A stretch of DNA of 64,000 nucleotides from Ignavibacteriota bacterium (GCA_013285405.1 CP053446.1:1-64000); one strand, 5' to 3'; positions 18,944 through 30,797 are shown, numbered from the stretch's first letter. Notes: generated from the letters alone by a model not told the origin. Numbers and translations: made by a program.

Positions 18944-21419
18944 ATGACAAAAAGAATTTTTTTATTACTGTTAATTTCAGTAGAGGTCATTCTTTGCCAG
19001 CCATCCGAATCTCTGAATTCTTCTGAAATAAAAATCGCCCTTGAGAAATTAAACACACTTGGAAGTGTGCTGTACATTGCTGCTCATCCTGATGATGAGA
19101 ACACATCTTTTCTATCCTATTTTAATTATGCAAAACATCTTAGGACAGGTTATCTTTCACTAACCCGTGGTGATGGTGGTCAGAATCTGATTGGAGATGA
19201 ACAAGGTGACTTACTTGGTGTTATCAGAACTCAGGAATTACTGCAAGCAAGAAGTATTGATGGTGCCGAACAATTTTTTACGAGAGCTGTCGATTTCGGT
19301 TATTCAAAAACACCGGAAGAAACTTTGAGGAAATGGGGTAAAGAGGAAATACTTTCTGATGTCGTTTGGGTGATAAGAAAATTTAAGCCTGATGTTATTG
19401 TCACAAGATTTCCGACTAATGGAGTTGGGTACGCACGGTCATCATACAGCCTCAGCATTACTTGCGGTTGAAGCATTCAAACTAGCTGGAAAAAAAGATG
19501 CATTTCCCGAACAGTTAAAATATGTCGAAACTTGGCAGCCAAAAAGAATTTTCTGGAATGCATGGACACCAGCTCTAAATTCTATGGGAATAAACAGCGA
19601 TACTTTAATTACAATAAATTTTGGCGAGTATAATAATCTGCTCGGAAGATCATACACAGAAATTTCTGCATTGAGCAGATCAATGCACAAAAGCCAGGGT
19701 TTTGGTGCTTCAGGAAGACGTGAAAATTTATATAATTTTTTTCTTGAGCTCGATGGTGAAACAGTAAAAAATGATTTGTTTGATGGTATTGATTTGAGCT
19801 GGGACCGTGTTGATGGAAGTGAAAATGTAGCGAAGTTACTCTCTGAAGCCAATAATGAATACGATTTTGAAAATCCATCTGCAATACTCCCTCTATTAGT
19901 TAAAGCATATTCTGAACTTCAAAAGTTGAATGATAAATATTGGGTAAAAGTCAAATCTGCTGAATTATTAAATGTTATAAAATCTTGTGCTGGCATTTGG
20001 GCGGAAGCTGTGACTGAAGAAAACCTTCTCTCTCCCAGGAGTGAAGTTAAAGTATCAGCAGGATTTGTTGTTCGTTCAGATGTTCCGATTACTTTGAAAT
20101 CAATTCAGATTGATTATCAATTAAAAGATTCAACATTGAATTCAATTTCTGTTAAAGGTGAAATGATTTCAGTTGAACGAATGATCTCTATTCCCGAAAA
20201 TGCAGAATACAGTCAGCCTTATTGGTTAGCTGAAGGAAATCATAAAGATGTTTATGTTGTTAATGATCAGAACCTGATCGGTCAACCAAAAACTGATTAT
20301 CCTCTGTATGCAAAATTCATAACAGAGATTAATGGTGATGAAATTGAATTCCGGATACCTGTATTTTACAGAGACAATGACCGGGTAGATGGAGAAATCT
20401 ATAAAAGAATTGAAATTGTTCCTGAAGCAATTGTTAATTTTGATAAAGGATTATATCTGATAAAAAATAATGATGAAAAAGAAATAAAGGTTTTCGTCAG
20501 AAACTTTAAAGATCAGTTGAACGGTTCGGTTCAACTTATAACTGATGATGGATGGAAAATTTCACCACCAAAATATGATTTCAACTTTACGGATAAAAAT
20601 CAGGAACAGGAATTTATTTTCACCATCAGTTCAAGCAATAATAATCATTCAGGCAAAATAAAAGCTGTTCTTGATATTGATGGTAAGGATTTATCCAAGA
20701 GTCTTGTCACACTCGATTATCCTCATATACAACCCCAAACTGTTTTATTCGAAGCAGAAGCTAAAGTTCTGAAACTTAAATTCGAAAAAGAAGTGCCGAG
20801 AAAAATCGCATATATTATGGGCTCAGGCGATAAGATTCCTGAACTTTTAACTGACCTGGGATTCTCGGTTGATGTATTCAATAAGGAATCGATAACTCCT
20901 GAACTTCTAAAAAATTATGAGGTTGTAATAACAGGAATCCGGGCTTATAATACTTACCAAAGACTTTCAACTGATCAAAAAAATCTTCTGGAATTTGTTA
21001 GAAACGGAGGAAGATTAATCGTTCAGTACAATACTCTTGGAGATTTATTTGCAGATCCATCTCCCTACAAGTTGAAAATTTCGAGAGATCGTGTGACAGA
21101 AGAAGATTCACCCGTTACAATTCTTAATCCTTCTCACAGCGTGATGAATTATCCATATAAAATTTCCTTAAAAGATTTTGATGGATGGAATCAGGAACGT
21201 GGTTTATATTTTCCAAATGAATGGGATGAAAAATTTATTCCATTACTTGGAATGAATGATTCTAACGAAGCTCTGATGAAAGGTTCACTTTTAATTACTG
21301 AATATGACAAAGGAGTTTTCATTTATACAGGCATCTCATTCTTTCGTCAATTGCCTGCTGGTGTTGAAGGTGCATACAAGCTGTTTATTAATTTAATTTC
21401 GGCGGGAATAAATGAATAA
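18944..21419 (+). CDS. Secreted PIG-L (LmbE-like) deacetylase family protein, one frameshift
   Basis: About 825 residues. The signal peptide IFLLLLISVEVILC is followed by a PIG-L domain with zinc motif YIAAHPDDENTSF and, after one extra G near 19,430, the second zinc motif GTHGHHTASAL. The middle region is beta-rich. The C-terminus (KIAYIMGSGDKIPELLTDLG; VITGIRAYNTY; NGGRLIVQYNT) resembles a ThuA/GATase-like Rossmann domain. Family members remove N-acetyl groups from sugars, so this is probably an exported amino-sugar deacetylase. Its stop overlaps the next small gene (ATGAATAA), which in turn overlaps a sodium symporter. That suggests release of a substrate outside and uptake by the coupled transporter. 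Confidence 0.85.
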
Positions 21420-21558
21420 AGAAGACAAAAAAATTTTTGAAGTAGAAGATGATCTTCCACCAATATTCAATAGCTGGAATAAGTTGTACACATTTGTGCT
21501 TGGCTTTTTTGCTATACTCGTATTTCTATTTTATTTATTCACGAAAGCTTTTGAATGA
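21412..21558 (+). CDS. 48-residue single-helix membrane protein coupled to a symporter
   Basis: An ORF of 48 codons, MNKEDKKIFEVEDDLPP then one transmembrane helix (FVLGFFAILVFLFYLF). Its ATG lies inside the last codons of the deacetylase gene, and its TGA overlaps the symporter ATG as ATGA. Four-base coupling at both ends argues strongly that it is translated. A charged N-terminus with one C-terminal helix is the layout of small accessory subunits of sodium:solute symporters (compare DUF485 and DUF4212 partners), but I cannot assign it to a named family. Confidence 0.7.
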   Translation: MNKEDKKIFEVEDDLPPIFNSWNKLYTFVLGFFAILVFLFYLFTKAFE

Positions 21559-23257
21559 GTCTCATTGACTGGATTGTAATGTGCGGTTTCACCGGTTTCG
21601 TTGTCATTTACGGAACTATTAAATCCAGACACGCGAAAGATGTTGACACTTATATCCGGGCAGGCAGAACTTCACGATGGTGGCTTGTTGCATTATCAAT
21701 AATGGCAACGCAGGCAAGTGCGATTACTTTTCTTTCAACTCCCGGTCAGGCTTATGTTGATGGAATGAGGTTTGTCCAATTCTATTTTGGATTACCAATT
21801 GCGATGATAATTCTTTCAATCACTGCCGTGCCAATCTATAATAAGCTAAATGTTTTCACTGCATACGAATATTTAGAAAAACGTTTCGATTTGAAAAACA
21901 GACTTCTTGGCAGTGCATTGTTTTTAACACAAAGAGGATTAGCTGCGGGATTTACAATTTATGCACCTTCATTGATTCTTTCAGTTATTCTTGGATGGGA
22001 ATTGAATATTACAATTATCATTACAGGTGGTTTAGTAATTTTATACACAACTATAGGTGGTACTGTCGCAGTAAATAAAACACATTTGATCCAGATGATT
22101 ATAATTACTGTCGGAATGTTTGCTGCGTTTTATTTTCTTATGTCGTTTTTACCTGAAGAAGTTTCTTTTTTTGATGCAGCTTATCTTGCAGGAAAAATGG
22201 GAAAGTTCAATGCAGTTGATTTTAGTTTTGATTTGAGTAATCGATATACTTTCTGGTCGGGAATAATCGGTTGTACTTTTCTGATGCTATCATATTTCGG
22301 GACTGACCAATCCCAAGTTTAGCGGTATCTTGCAGGCAGTTCAGTAAAACAAAGCCGATTAGCTTTATTGACGAATGGATTAGTAAAAGTCCCTATGCAG
22401 TTTATTATTTTGTTTATTGGTGCGATGGTTTTTGTTTTTTTTCAGTTTATTACTCCCCCATTGTTTTTCAATCCGGTTGAAGTATCGAAAATCAAAGCAA
22501 GTCAATATTCAGAAGAATATTCAAGATTAGAAGATGAATACGTTAAAGTTAATGAAGAGAAACAGAAAGCAGCTACGAAAATAATTTCAATGATTGATTC
22601 GGATGATAAAACTTCACTGCAAGCACAAAATCAACTATTACTCGAAAAGCAAAAGGAAGCGGATGAAATTAAGAAAAGTGCAGTTGAAATTATTAAGAAG
22701 TCTGATCCGATGGCTGAAGCAAATGATACTAATTACATTTTCATTTCATTTATTATAAATTTTTTACCAATTGGATTTGTTGGTTTACTAATAGCAGCAA
22801 TCCTTTCTGCATCTATGTCTTCCACATCTGCTGAGTTAAATGCATTGGCTTCTACAACTGTAATTGATTTTTATAAAAGACTTGTCCGCAAAGAAGCAGA
22901 TGATAAACAGTATTTAAAGATTTCAAAAATTGCGACCGTGTTCTGGGGAATTTATGCAATACTTTTTGCTGTTCTTGTAAAGGAACTTGGTTCATTAGTT
23001 GAAGCAGTAAATATTCTTGGTTCATTAGTTTATGGAACTATTCTTGGTATATTTTTAACTGCATTTTACCTTAAAAAAGTTTCCGGCATACACCGACATT
23101 TCTCGCAGCAGTAATGGCAGAACTGGTCGTGATTTACTGTTACTTGTTTACGGATATTCCATTTCTATGGTATAATGTTATCGGTTGCCTTATTGTGGTA
23201 TTTGGTGCATTTTTGTTGAGTATTTTGTTTCAGATTTTAAAAACTGAAAGCAAATAA
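21555..23257 (+). CDS. Sodium:solute symporter, interrupted by an in-frame TAG and one frameshift
   Basis: SSS-family (SLC5-like) secondary transporter, about 567 residues with 12-13 helices. Early motifs are SLIDWIVMCGFTGFVVIYG, RTSRWWLVALSIMATQASA and LSTPGQAYVDG. The signature DQSQVQRYLAG has TAG in place of the second glutamine codon (22,321-22,323), a one-base change from CAG. A charged coiled-coil insert lies between helices (about 22,480-22,710). An indel near 23,090 shifts the last two helices (FLAAVMAELVVIYCYLF; VVFGAFLLSILFQI). The first ATG at 21,555 overlaps the preceding small gene. The substrate is unknown; the deacetylase upstream suggests a sugar or amino sugar. Confidence 0.85.
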
Positions 23258-23313
23258 AAAGAAATAGAATAAATATTTTTATGAAAAATAAATTAAAAAA
23301 AGCAGGCTGACTT

Positions 23314-23571
23314 ATGAGCAAAAAGAAATCGAATCTTTTATTGTATGGACTTATTATTGGTGGAATAATTGGCGCCGGAGTAGCAGTTTATTTTGGAACA
23401 AAAGCAGTAATTGACAGCAATAAGAAAAAGAAAGAAAGAAAGCATAAATTCTACGAAGGCATTGATGATATCTTTGATGAAAGTGCAAAGGACATTGCTT
23501 CTTCAGATACAAAAAATTTAATCGACGATGAAAAAGAAATTACCGATGAACTTTTTTCACGTTCTAAATAA
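23314..23571 (+). CDS. Small YtxH-like membrane-anchored protein
   Basis: 85 residues. A single glycine-rich N-terminal helix (LLLYGLIIGGIIGAGVAVYF) is followed by a lysine-rich patch (SNKKKKERKHK) and an acidic tail. This is the layout of YtxH-domain proteins, which have been linked to envelope stress, but the match is by shape only. It lies 57 bases after the symporter and 11 before the TetR gene. Confidence 0.6.
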   Translation: MSKKKSNLLLYGLIIGGIIGAGVAVYFGTKAVIDSNKKKKERKHKFYEGIDDIFDESAKDIASSDTKNLIDDEKEITDELFSRSK

Positions 23572-23582
23572 CCAAATTAATT

Positions 23583-24157
23583 TTGGCTAAAGGACGTAAA
23601 GAAGAAATTGTTCGTGCGGCTGCCAAAAGATTCAGCCGGCACGGCTTTAACAAAACTACTTTGGAAGAAATTGCCAGAGATATCCGCATTGGCAAGCCAA
23701 CAATCTATCACTACTTTACTTCTAAAGATGAATTATTCAATAGTTCTGTTGAATTCCAGTCTTCACAATTTATTGAGGATATAAAAGCAATTTTCAACAA
23801 TCAGGATTTACCCGCCGAGCCAGATTACTTGAATATTTTGCCTTCAAAGAAACACTATTGCACCGCTACAAATTATTATACGATCTACTGCTTTCATTAT
23901 TAAAAGATGAAACACTGGAGAAAGAAAAAATTATTTTACAGAGTTTACTTAAAAAGGAGACTGAAGTAGTTGCACTTATTTTAAGTTCAATTTATACCGG
24001 AAGAATTGAAAACATGAATATCTCATTGCCCTACTATATAGTTCATTTGAGCTGGGGATTAATGTTCAGCAGTTTAATTAAAGAATTTCACCCTGATGGA
24101 AAATCCGCAAATACAAAAGAACTGACGTTCAAAAGTCTCGAAACTATTTTATCCTGA
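23583..24157 (+). CDS. TetR/AcrR family transcriptional regulator, one frameshift
   Basis: About 191 residues. The N-terminal helix-turn-helix is classical: EEIVRAAAKRFSRHGFNKTT, LEEIARDIRIGKPTIYHYF. The helical ligand-binding domain follows after an indel near 23,840 (FAFKETLLHRYKLLYDLLL onwards). The start is TTG at 23,583, giving MAKGRKEE; no ATG is available before the HTH. It lies between two symporter groups and may control one of them, but no operator repeat was found. Confidence 0.85.
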
Positions 24158-24267
24158 TAAATAGCCCCCACAATTAGCAAATTAATATTTTTTTTATTTG
24201 AAACTTATAATTCTATCTATAACTTTCAGATATAAAAACTCATATATCCTTAACAATAACCTATTAA

Positions 24268-24480
24268 ATGTCGCTATTCACACATTCCTGGCTGCCACTA
24301 ATTTATCTGTATTTATTTGGTGGTCTATTCTTCGCATTTGGTTTATACATCATTTATAAATCAGGAAGTCTTAATCGTCATAAAAAGTTACACAGAAAAT
24401 GGAGTAGAGTATTAATTTTTGGTTACATCTACTTCCTGATAATTCACACTATTTTAATATTAGCAGCTCTATACTTGTAA
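24268..24480 (+). CDS. 70-residue two-helix membrane protein preceding a symporter
   Basis: MSLFTHSWLPLIYLYLFGGLF starts the first helix. A basic loop (LNRHKKLHRKWSR) and a second helix (FGYIYFLIIHTILILAALYL) follow. It ends 9 bases before a sodium:solute symporter. Together with the 48-residue protein at 21,412 it makes two cases in this window of a tiny membrane protein directly before an SSS transporter, so I infer an accessory subunit. No named family recognised. Confidence 0.65.
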   Translation: MSLFTHSWLPLIYLYLFGGLFFAFGLYIIYKSGSLNRHKKLHRKWSRVLIFGYIYFLIIHTILILAALYL

Positions 24481-24489
24481 AATAATTTT

Positions 24490-26585
24490 ATGGAATCACT
24501 ACACGGACTTGGAACCGCAACTGACTGGATTGTAATGGTTGCTTATTTCGTCGGGATAATGCTCTTCGGAAGTTACTTTGCAAAATACAATCGAAGCACG
24601 AATGATTTTTTCTTTGGAGGAAGGAGATTTGCCTGGTGGCTGATAACAGTTTCGATTGTTGCAACCGGTGTGGGTAGTCACAGTTTTGTAAAATATTCCG
24701 CTAAAGGATTTGAATACGGACTTTCATCAACGATGACTTATATGAACGATTGGTTCTTTATGCCATTCTTTCTTTTTGGCTGGCTCCCCAATAGTAGTTT
24801 ATACAAAAATCAAATCCATCCCCGAATATTTTGAAAGAAGATTCAGCCCAACAGTAAGACAGATTGCGACCATATTCCAATTACTTTATATGATTGGATA
24901 TTTAGGTATCGGTCTTTTAACTCTCGGAAAAGTATTTACACCATTATTACCTGAGTCATTTACAATTCTTGGATTAACCATTCCTGTAACACTGATGGGA
25001 GTAATAATTGTCATCGCAATTATCACAGGTGTCTATACAACATTTGGTGGACAAACGGCAGTAATCTTCACGGATTTACTTCAAGGTGGAATTTTACTTT
25101 TTGCAGGTGTACTGATTTTTATAATGGGTGTAAGTTATGTTGGTGGATTCGATTCCTTCTGGCATTTACTTCCGGTTGAGTGGCGATTACCTTTAGCTGA
25201 TTTCAACAAACCTGCTGACTTTAATTTTGTTGGAATCTTCTGGCAGGATGGAGTTGCCGGGTCTGTTGGTTTTCTTTTTATGAATATGGGTTTACTGATG
25301 CGTTTCATGTCCGCAAAAAGTGTGAATGAAGGACGTAAAGCAGCAGCATTTAACGTGTTGTTTATGCTTCCGATTTCAGCGATAGTGGTCGGAAGCGCTG
25401 GCTGGATTGGAAAAGCATTAACTGAAATGAATCCTCCGCATCTTGGCACAAATGTAAATCCGGATGAAGTTTTTATTGCTGTTACACATATCATTGCCAG
25501 TGAAGGTGTTTTTGGATTTGTCCTCGCTGCATTAACAGCCACATTACTTTCCACAGTTGATTCGCTGATAAATGCTATTGCTGCGGTTTACATAAATGAC
25601 GTTCATCGTCCATTAAAAAAATTATTGAAAAGAAAATTAGCATCCGAAGAAGTTGAATCGAAAAAAGAGTTAGGCGCTGCAAGAATGGCTTCAATCTTTT
25701 TTACAATAATTGGAATAATTGCGACGATTCCTTTCAACCAATACCCAACAGTATGAAGCTCACGGATATTTCCATTCAACTCTGACACCTCCACTCGTTA
25801 CAGCAATTTTTCTTGGTGTATTCTGGAAAAAATTTACACCTGCAGGTGTACTCGGAACTTTTATCGGCGGTTCATCATTAATGATACTCGGTGCAAGATA
25901 TCCGGATATTTTAATTACACCTATTGCTCATGGAACTCCACTGGACCCGGTTCATCCATATACATACATAAGTGCACTTTATAATACGCTTGTCTGTGTT
26001 GGTATTGGTGTACTTATAACTTATCTGCAACCAATAATAATGAGGACCTCTGACCATATCAAAAAAAGCAGAAAGCATAAATTGATTATAGATACTATGA
26101 TAGTATTAATTGTAGTTTCATTGTTGCTTGTTTGGTTTAACGTTGGTCATCTTGCGTTCTTACTTACTTTAACTCTTTTGATCACAATATTTGTGTCACT
26201 CTCTGCTGCATATTACATTAAATTTGATCCGACCGTACATCTTGAAGGATTAACTATCTGGTCAATCAAAAAAGCAAAGGAGAAATTCAAAGGTGGAAAA
26301 GTCAATGATAAGGAAGGCAAAATTGTTCATGTAATGTGGAGAGAAAGAAAAGATAATGATGATGTAATCAATCTTGCGGCAGAAGATATGAAAAAAATGG
26401 CTGCTGAAGTTGGCGATATGGTGTATCTTTGCGATGCCAGAAAATATTTGGGCGGATTAAAATCTGTTCACTCCCGCATTGGAAAACCACACGACGATCC
26501 CGGTATCGTACTCATCAGTAAAGAACATAAATTAAGCGCACTCTTTAAAGAAGATAAAATTCTTTATGCAGAAAAAGAGATGTAA
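24490..26585 (+). CDS. Sodium:solute symporter with extended C-terminal region, two frameshifts
   Basis: About 698 residues. The N-terminus has FGSYFAKYNRSTNDFFFGGR, WWLITVSIVATGVGSHSFV and SIPEYFERRFSPTVRQIA, all SSS hallmarks. Later motifs are GVYTTFGGQTAVIFTDLLQG and LAALTATLLSTVDSLINAIA, the sodium-site helix. Indels are at about 24,787 (one extra C) and 25,752. After the last helices there is a soluble tail of about 110 residues (from IKKAKEKFKGG, ending ILYAEKEM) not found in short SSS proteins. Its function is not clear. The substrate cannot be told from sequence. Confidence 0.88.
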
Positions 26586-26951
26586 ACACTTCAGATTTCT
26601 TTACAATTAAACTTCAGTCCGGCAAATACGACAGATATTCGAGTCAATGCCGGCGATTCTGATTTACAGAAACTTAATCAAATGTAGCTAAACAGACAGA
26701 AATCAATTAATATTGGTTTCATCAGATCTGGTACCCGGATGGCATAGTATATGTAAAATAATACTGCATAAAACAGAAAAAATCACAGGATAATTACTTC
26801 AAACTAAACAATCAATAAGTATGTTAATCCAGAATTTTTTCTTGATATGTTAATGATTAATGTACAATACTTTGATTCACAAGGATTTTGCTCAATTCAA
26901 CATTAAAACTTAAATCAACTAAATCAATCACATTGTTCAAGGAGGACATAT
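26586..26951. other. Gene-free stretch with strong ribosome binding site
   Basis: AT-rich, with no ORF of note. AAGGAGG at 26,939-26,945 serves the ATG at 26,952. TACTTTG at about 26,870 resembles the Bacteroidota -7 element but is one base short of the TAnnTTTG consensus. Nothing else is seen. Confidence 0.4.
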
Positions 26952-28743
26952 ATGAAACAATTTATTATTGTTTTAACAATCTTAACATTCTTCACTGTTT
27001 TTACATCAGTTCAGGCACAGAACAACGATATGTCAACAGGATACGAAACTATTTCTGTTCCTGAAAACATTCAATCGATCCTGCATCAGATAAAAATGGC
27101 TGAAGTAAATGAAGATTGGACTTTATACTCTCAGTTGAGAGAATCATTAATTCAAACCTGGCAGCAAGTAAATCCAGAGGTTGCAAAACTTTACAGAAAT
27201 GTAAACAATGGTGCCTCAGATTTAACAACTGATGGAACTCCGGTTGGGCATGAAAAGAAATGATGATGGAAGATCTTTTCATTATTTATTGGAAGAATCC
27301 CAGCCGCTATCAAAACCGTTGTGGGGTGATGATAAAATAGTGTTTAACGGACGAGCCGCCGATATAAGTATGGATATTGCAATTAATGGAGATATCTATC
27401 TGTCAGTAATTGGAAGACACGATGGTTTAGCAACTACAGACTCAGTTTATATCTATAAGTCAACTGATGGTGGCGTAAACTGGGTTGAATGGAGCGTACT
27501 ATTTGCTTCAACTCAAACGTTCAAGCAAATTGAGATTATGCTTTTTGATGGACAAATTGGCGGCACTGGTCAACCTTCATACATTTTACTTTTCTATTTA
27601 TTTGATAATGGCTGGCTTAGAGTAGGAAGAACAGAAACCACAACACCAAGTTGGAGCTATTATACCATATCTGGTAGTTCAGGCGGCGCACCAATCACTC
27701 AATTTGCAGTTGACCGAAATAATTCGGCTTCAGATTACCGTGCAATTTGTCTTTATGACAGCTCGACAGTTGTTAAATGTATCAGATCTGAACCAACTAG
27801 TTACGGGACCGTCTGGCAGGATGCACATTCACTTGGTTATGTAGGAAGAGATCTTGATTTTTGTTATGGCTGGAATGGAGCTGTTTACGCAAGTTATAAT
27901 GGCTTCTCTAGTGGTAACCTTTATGCAAGAGAAAATACAAACTATGGAGATCCCGCATCCTGGGCGCCTCATGTGACAGTTGTAAGTGGAGCAACGGACA
28001 CAACAAGGCGAGGACAAATAATAGCCTCCAGAGAAGATGATCCGAATAATATTGTTGCACTTATTTTTGAAAGAAAATCAGGTTCAGAGTATGATCTTTA
28101 CTGGTCTTTAAAGCCAAGTGCCGGAACCTGGGGTACGATGGAAGCTTGGGTTGTCCCTAATGAAAATAAATGGCCTGCAGTTTATTCGAGAAAAACTACT
28201 GGCAATCAAACTTTTCAGAGTGTATTTGAACAGTCCGGGATAGCCAATGCAACTCCAAGATTAATCAAATACAAATCTTTTGATGGATCAATTTGGTCGC
28301 AGAGCATTGAAGTATCGGATGCATCAAATGATGTAACTGGTTTGCAAAAACCTGAAGTTGGAGATATTGATGGAAGCACACCTGTTTTTGCGTTTGTTGG
28401 TGGAAATTATACTAATGTGTATTTCGATAATTATAGCTGGATACCAACAGATGTTAATGAAACCCAAGGTAATTTTCCAGTTGAATACATTTTAGAACAA
28501 AATTACCCGAATCCATTTAATCCAAATACAACCATCAAATTCAGTATTCCGGAAAATTCATTTGTGTCACTAAAAGTTTATAATGTTCTTGGTAAAGAAG
28601 TATCATCTGTAATAAGTGAAGAGATGAATGCTGGTACCTATGAAGTAAATTTCAATGGAAATAATCTTTCCAGTGGTGTATATTTCTATAAACTTGAGAC
28701 AGAAAATTTTGTTAAAACTAATAAGATGATTTTAATGAAATAA
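26952..28743 (+). CDS. Secreted BNR-like beta-propeller protein with type IX sorting domain, one frameshift
   Basis: About 597 residues. The signal peptide FIIVLTILTFFTVFTSVQAQ is followed by a short helical segment and then a repeat domain with YIYKSTDGGVNW, the Asp-box signature of sialidase/BNR propellers. A C-terminal type A sorting domain begins at ILEQNYPNPFNPNTTIKFSI and ends YFYKLETENFVKTNKMILMK. That domain sends the protein out through SprA (encoded at 44.9-51.8 kb). One extra A near 27,253 shifts the frame just after PVGHEK. The catalytic residues of true sialidases cannot be confirmed. A terminator follows 29 bases downstream. Confidence 0.82.
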
Positions 28744-28772
28744 ACCCAGTGTAATATATTCTTAATTGAAAT

Positions 28773-28810
28773 GACCGTCTTGAAAATTATATTTTGAGAC
28801 GGTCTTTTTA
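28773..28810 (+). terminator. Rho-independent terminator
   Basis: gaccgtcttgaaaat pairs with attttgagacggtc, followed by TTTTTATT. It ends the transcript of the T9SS cargo gene. Confidence 0.85.
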
Positions 28811-28890
28811 TTTATGTTTATAAAAATTCATTCATTTAGTATTTTCAATTCACAAATAAATTATTCTCAATAACTATTCATGGATTTTTT

Positions 28891-29367
28891 ATGTACGATA
28901 TTGCAATTGCAAGAATTCTACATATTCTTGGTGTTGTTTTGTGGATTGGAGGGGTTGGGTTCGTTACAACTGTACTTCTACCAACAGTAAAAGAATTTAA
29001 ATCGAAAGAAGAAAGAATAGATTTTTTCGAAAAAGCCGAACACAGATTTGCCAGACAAGCAAGGTTGACAACGCTTCTGGTTGGACTAACAGGTTTTCAT
29101 ATGGCTGCAAGATTGAATTTGTGGGAAAGGTTTCTGGATGTTTCTTTTTGGTGGATGCATTTGATGGTTCTGATTTGGTTAATATTTACTGTAATGCTAT
29201 TTGTTCTTGAACCATTCTTTCTGCATAAAAAGATGCGAGAGAAAGCTGAGATTGATCCTGAAGGAACTTATAGACGAATCTATAAAATGCATCTTCATCT
29301 TTTTATTTTAAGCATAATAACTATTATCGGTGCTGCTGCAGGAAGTCACGGCTGGTTGTTTTTTTAA
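28891..29367 (+). CDS. CopD/DUF2269-like four-helix membrane protein
   Basis: 158 residues with four hydrophobic helices, starting MYDIAIARILHILGVVLWIGGVGF; the His in the first helix and the WIGG turn resemble CopD and related small membrane families. Other conserved histidines are in FHMAAR, WWMHLMVLIW, KMHLHLF and GSHGW, suggesting heme or metal binding. No SD is evident, but the ATG fits the first helix. Function unknown. Confidence 0.65.
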   Translation: MYDIAIARILHILGVVLWIGGVGFVTTVLLPTVKEFKSKEERIDFFEKAEHRFARQARLTTLLVGLTGFHMAARLNLWERFLDVSFWWMHLMVLIWLIFTVMLFVLEPFFLHKKMREKAEIDPEGTYRRIYKMHLHLFILSIITIIGAAAGSHGWLFF

Positions 29368-29480
29368 TTGAAATGCTTACGAACAGTTTTTAATATAATA
29401 TCAATTCCTTTTTTCAAATAATTTGTTATACTCGTCTGTCAAATGAACATTGAGTGACATAGCCAAAGGAGATAAATTAT

Positions 29481-29975
29481 ATGAGAGAAAAATATCGCAA
29501 AGGTGGAATCGGGGCAGTGATGGATGAATACGAAAGAGCAGCAGCCGAATTCAAGAATATGATTGAAAATATTTCTGATTCAAACTTTATCAAAATCGTT
29601 GACACAGAAACAAAGGACGATGATTGTCGTTCTGTACAAACTATTGTTTCTCACGTCACAAATTCCGGTTTCGGTTATGCAAATTATATCAGAGACTGGT
29701 ATTCGATTCCAAAAAATTCTCCAGAGAGGAAACTTCTTACAAAAGTAGAATTCATGTCAAGGTTTGACAACATGCTTGCCTACACATCTGAAACACTTGA
29801 AGGGAAATGGGAATATTCTGATGAAGAAATTCAAAAAGTAAAAATGATTGTTCGCTGGGGTCCTCAATATGATCTCGAACAATTACTTGAGCATGCTGTA
29901 GTACATATTTTAAGACATAGAAGACAAATAGAAAAGTTTGCCGCTAACGGAAAAATATTTCTTCCAAATAAATAA
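29481..29975 (+). CDS. DinB-like four-helix-bundle protein
   Basis: 164 residues. The spacing of histidines, first in TIVSHVTNSGF and then in EHAVVHILRHRRQIEKF, matches the three-His metal site of DinB/YfiT-like proteins. These are often thiol-dependent transferases or of unknown role. AAAGGAG at 29,465-29,471 precedes the ATG. It is followed closely by a membrane protein gene. Confidence 0.75.
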   Translation: MREKYRKGGIGAVMDEYERAAAEFKNMIENISDSNFIKIVDTETKDDDCRSVQTIVSHVTNSGFGYANYIRDWYSIPKNSPERKLLTKVEFMSRFDNMLAYTSETLEGKWEYSDEEIQKVKMIVRWGPQYDLEQLLEHAVVHILRHRRQIEKFAANGKIFLPNK

Positions 29976-29986
29976 AGTTTCCTGTT

Positions 29987-30640
29987 TTGTTGAAAGAAAA
30001 AAATATTCTTTGGGTGACATTTTTCACAATCGCAATGGTTTATCTTGAATCTGCCATTGTAGTTTACCTGCGGGGAATATATGGAATTGAAAATCTACTT
30101 AGCGATATTAATTTTACTCCGGATAAATATACCATTATCGAAATCGGGCGTGAAGCAGCAACCATAGTGATGCTCGTATTGATCGCGATGATATCTGGTA
30201 ATTCAAGGCAAAAAAAGTTTGGTTATTTTTTTCTTGCCTTCGGAATTTGGGATATCTTCTATTATATATGGCTTTATGTTTTTATTCAGTGGCCAAAATC
30301 TTTAATGGATTGGGATGTACTGTTTCTGATTCCACTTCCATGGTGGGGACCTGTTATCTCACCTATTTTGATCTCAGTAATTTTGATTACTACCGGTTAC
30401 CTTCTAATAAAAGAAATAAATTATAAAATAACACTTATTGATTTGACTATAATCAGTATTTCTGTAATTACTCTTCTATATACTTTTGTCGAGGACAGTA
30501 TTATAATCATTTTAACAGGACAAGGTTCAATAACTGAAGTTCGACCATCATCATTTAATTGGATACTATTTTCCATCGCAATTATCACCTGGATAGCGTT
30601 AACTATCAAAGTATTCTTACCCGGACCAAGACGTACCTGA
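29987..30640 (+). CDS. Polytopic membrane protein, unknown function
   Basis: 217 residues with about six helices (ILWVTFFTIAMVYLESAIVV, AATIVMLVLIAMISG, GYFFLAFGIWDIFYYIWLYV, WWGPVISPILISVILITTGY and two more). The start is TTG at 29,987, giving MLKEKN, 11 bases after the DinB-like gene. No charged catalytic cluster is visible beyond FGIWDIFYY, and I do not recognise the family. Confidence 0.65.
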   Translation: MLKEKNILWVTFFTIAMVYLESAIVVYLRGIYGIENLLSDINFTPDKYTIIEIGREAATIVMLVLIAMISGNSRQKKFGYFFLAFGIWDIFYYIWLYVFIQWPKSLMDWDVLFLIPLPWWGPVISPILISVILITTGYLLIKEINYKITLIDLTIISISVITLLYTFVEDSIIIILTGQGSITEVRPSSFNWILFSIAIITWIALTIKVFLPGPRRT

Positions 30641-30797
30641 GTTAGCATATTCGAATTAAATCAGGTAAATAGCCTGTAAAATTTTCTGATAGCACTCAAA
30701 ATATTTTATTAATGTTCATGTTTTAATTGAAAGTTAAACTTGTGAAAAGTATAATTGTAGAGTAAATATTTTATTCTAAAACCATATAGAGGCGATA

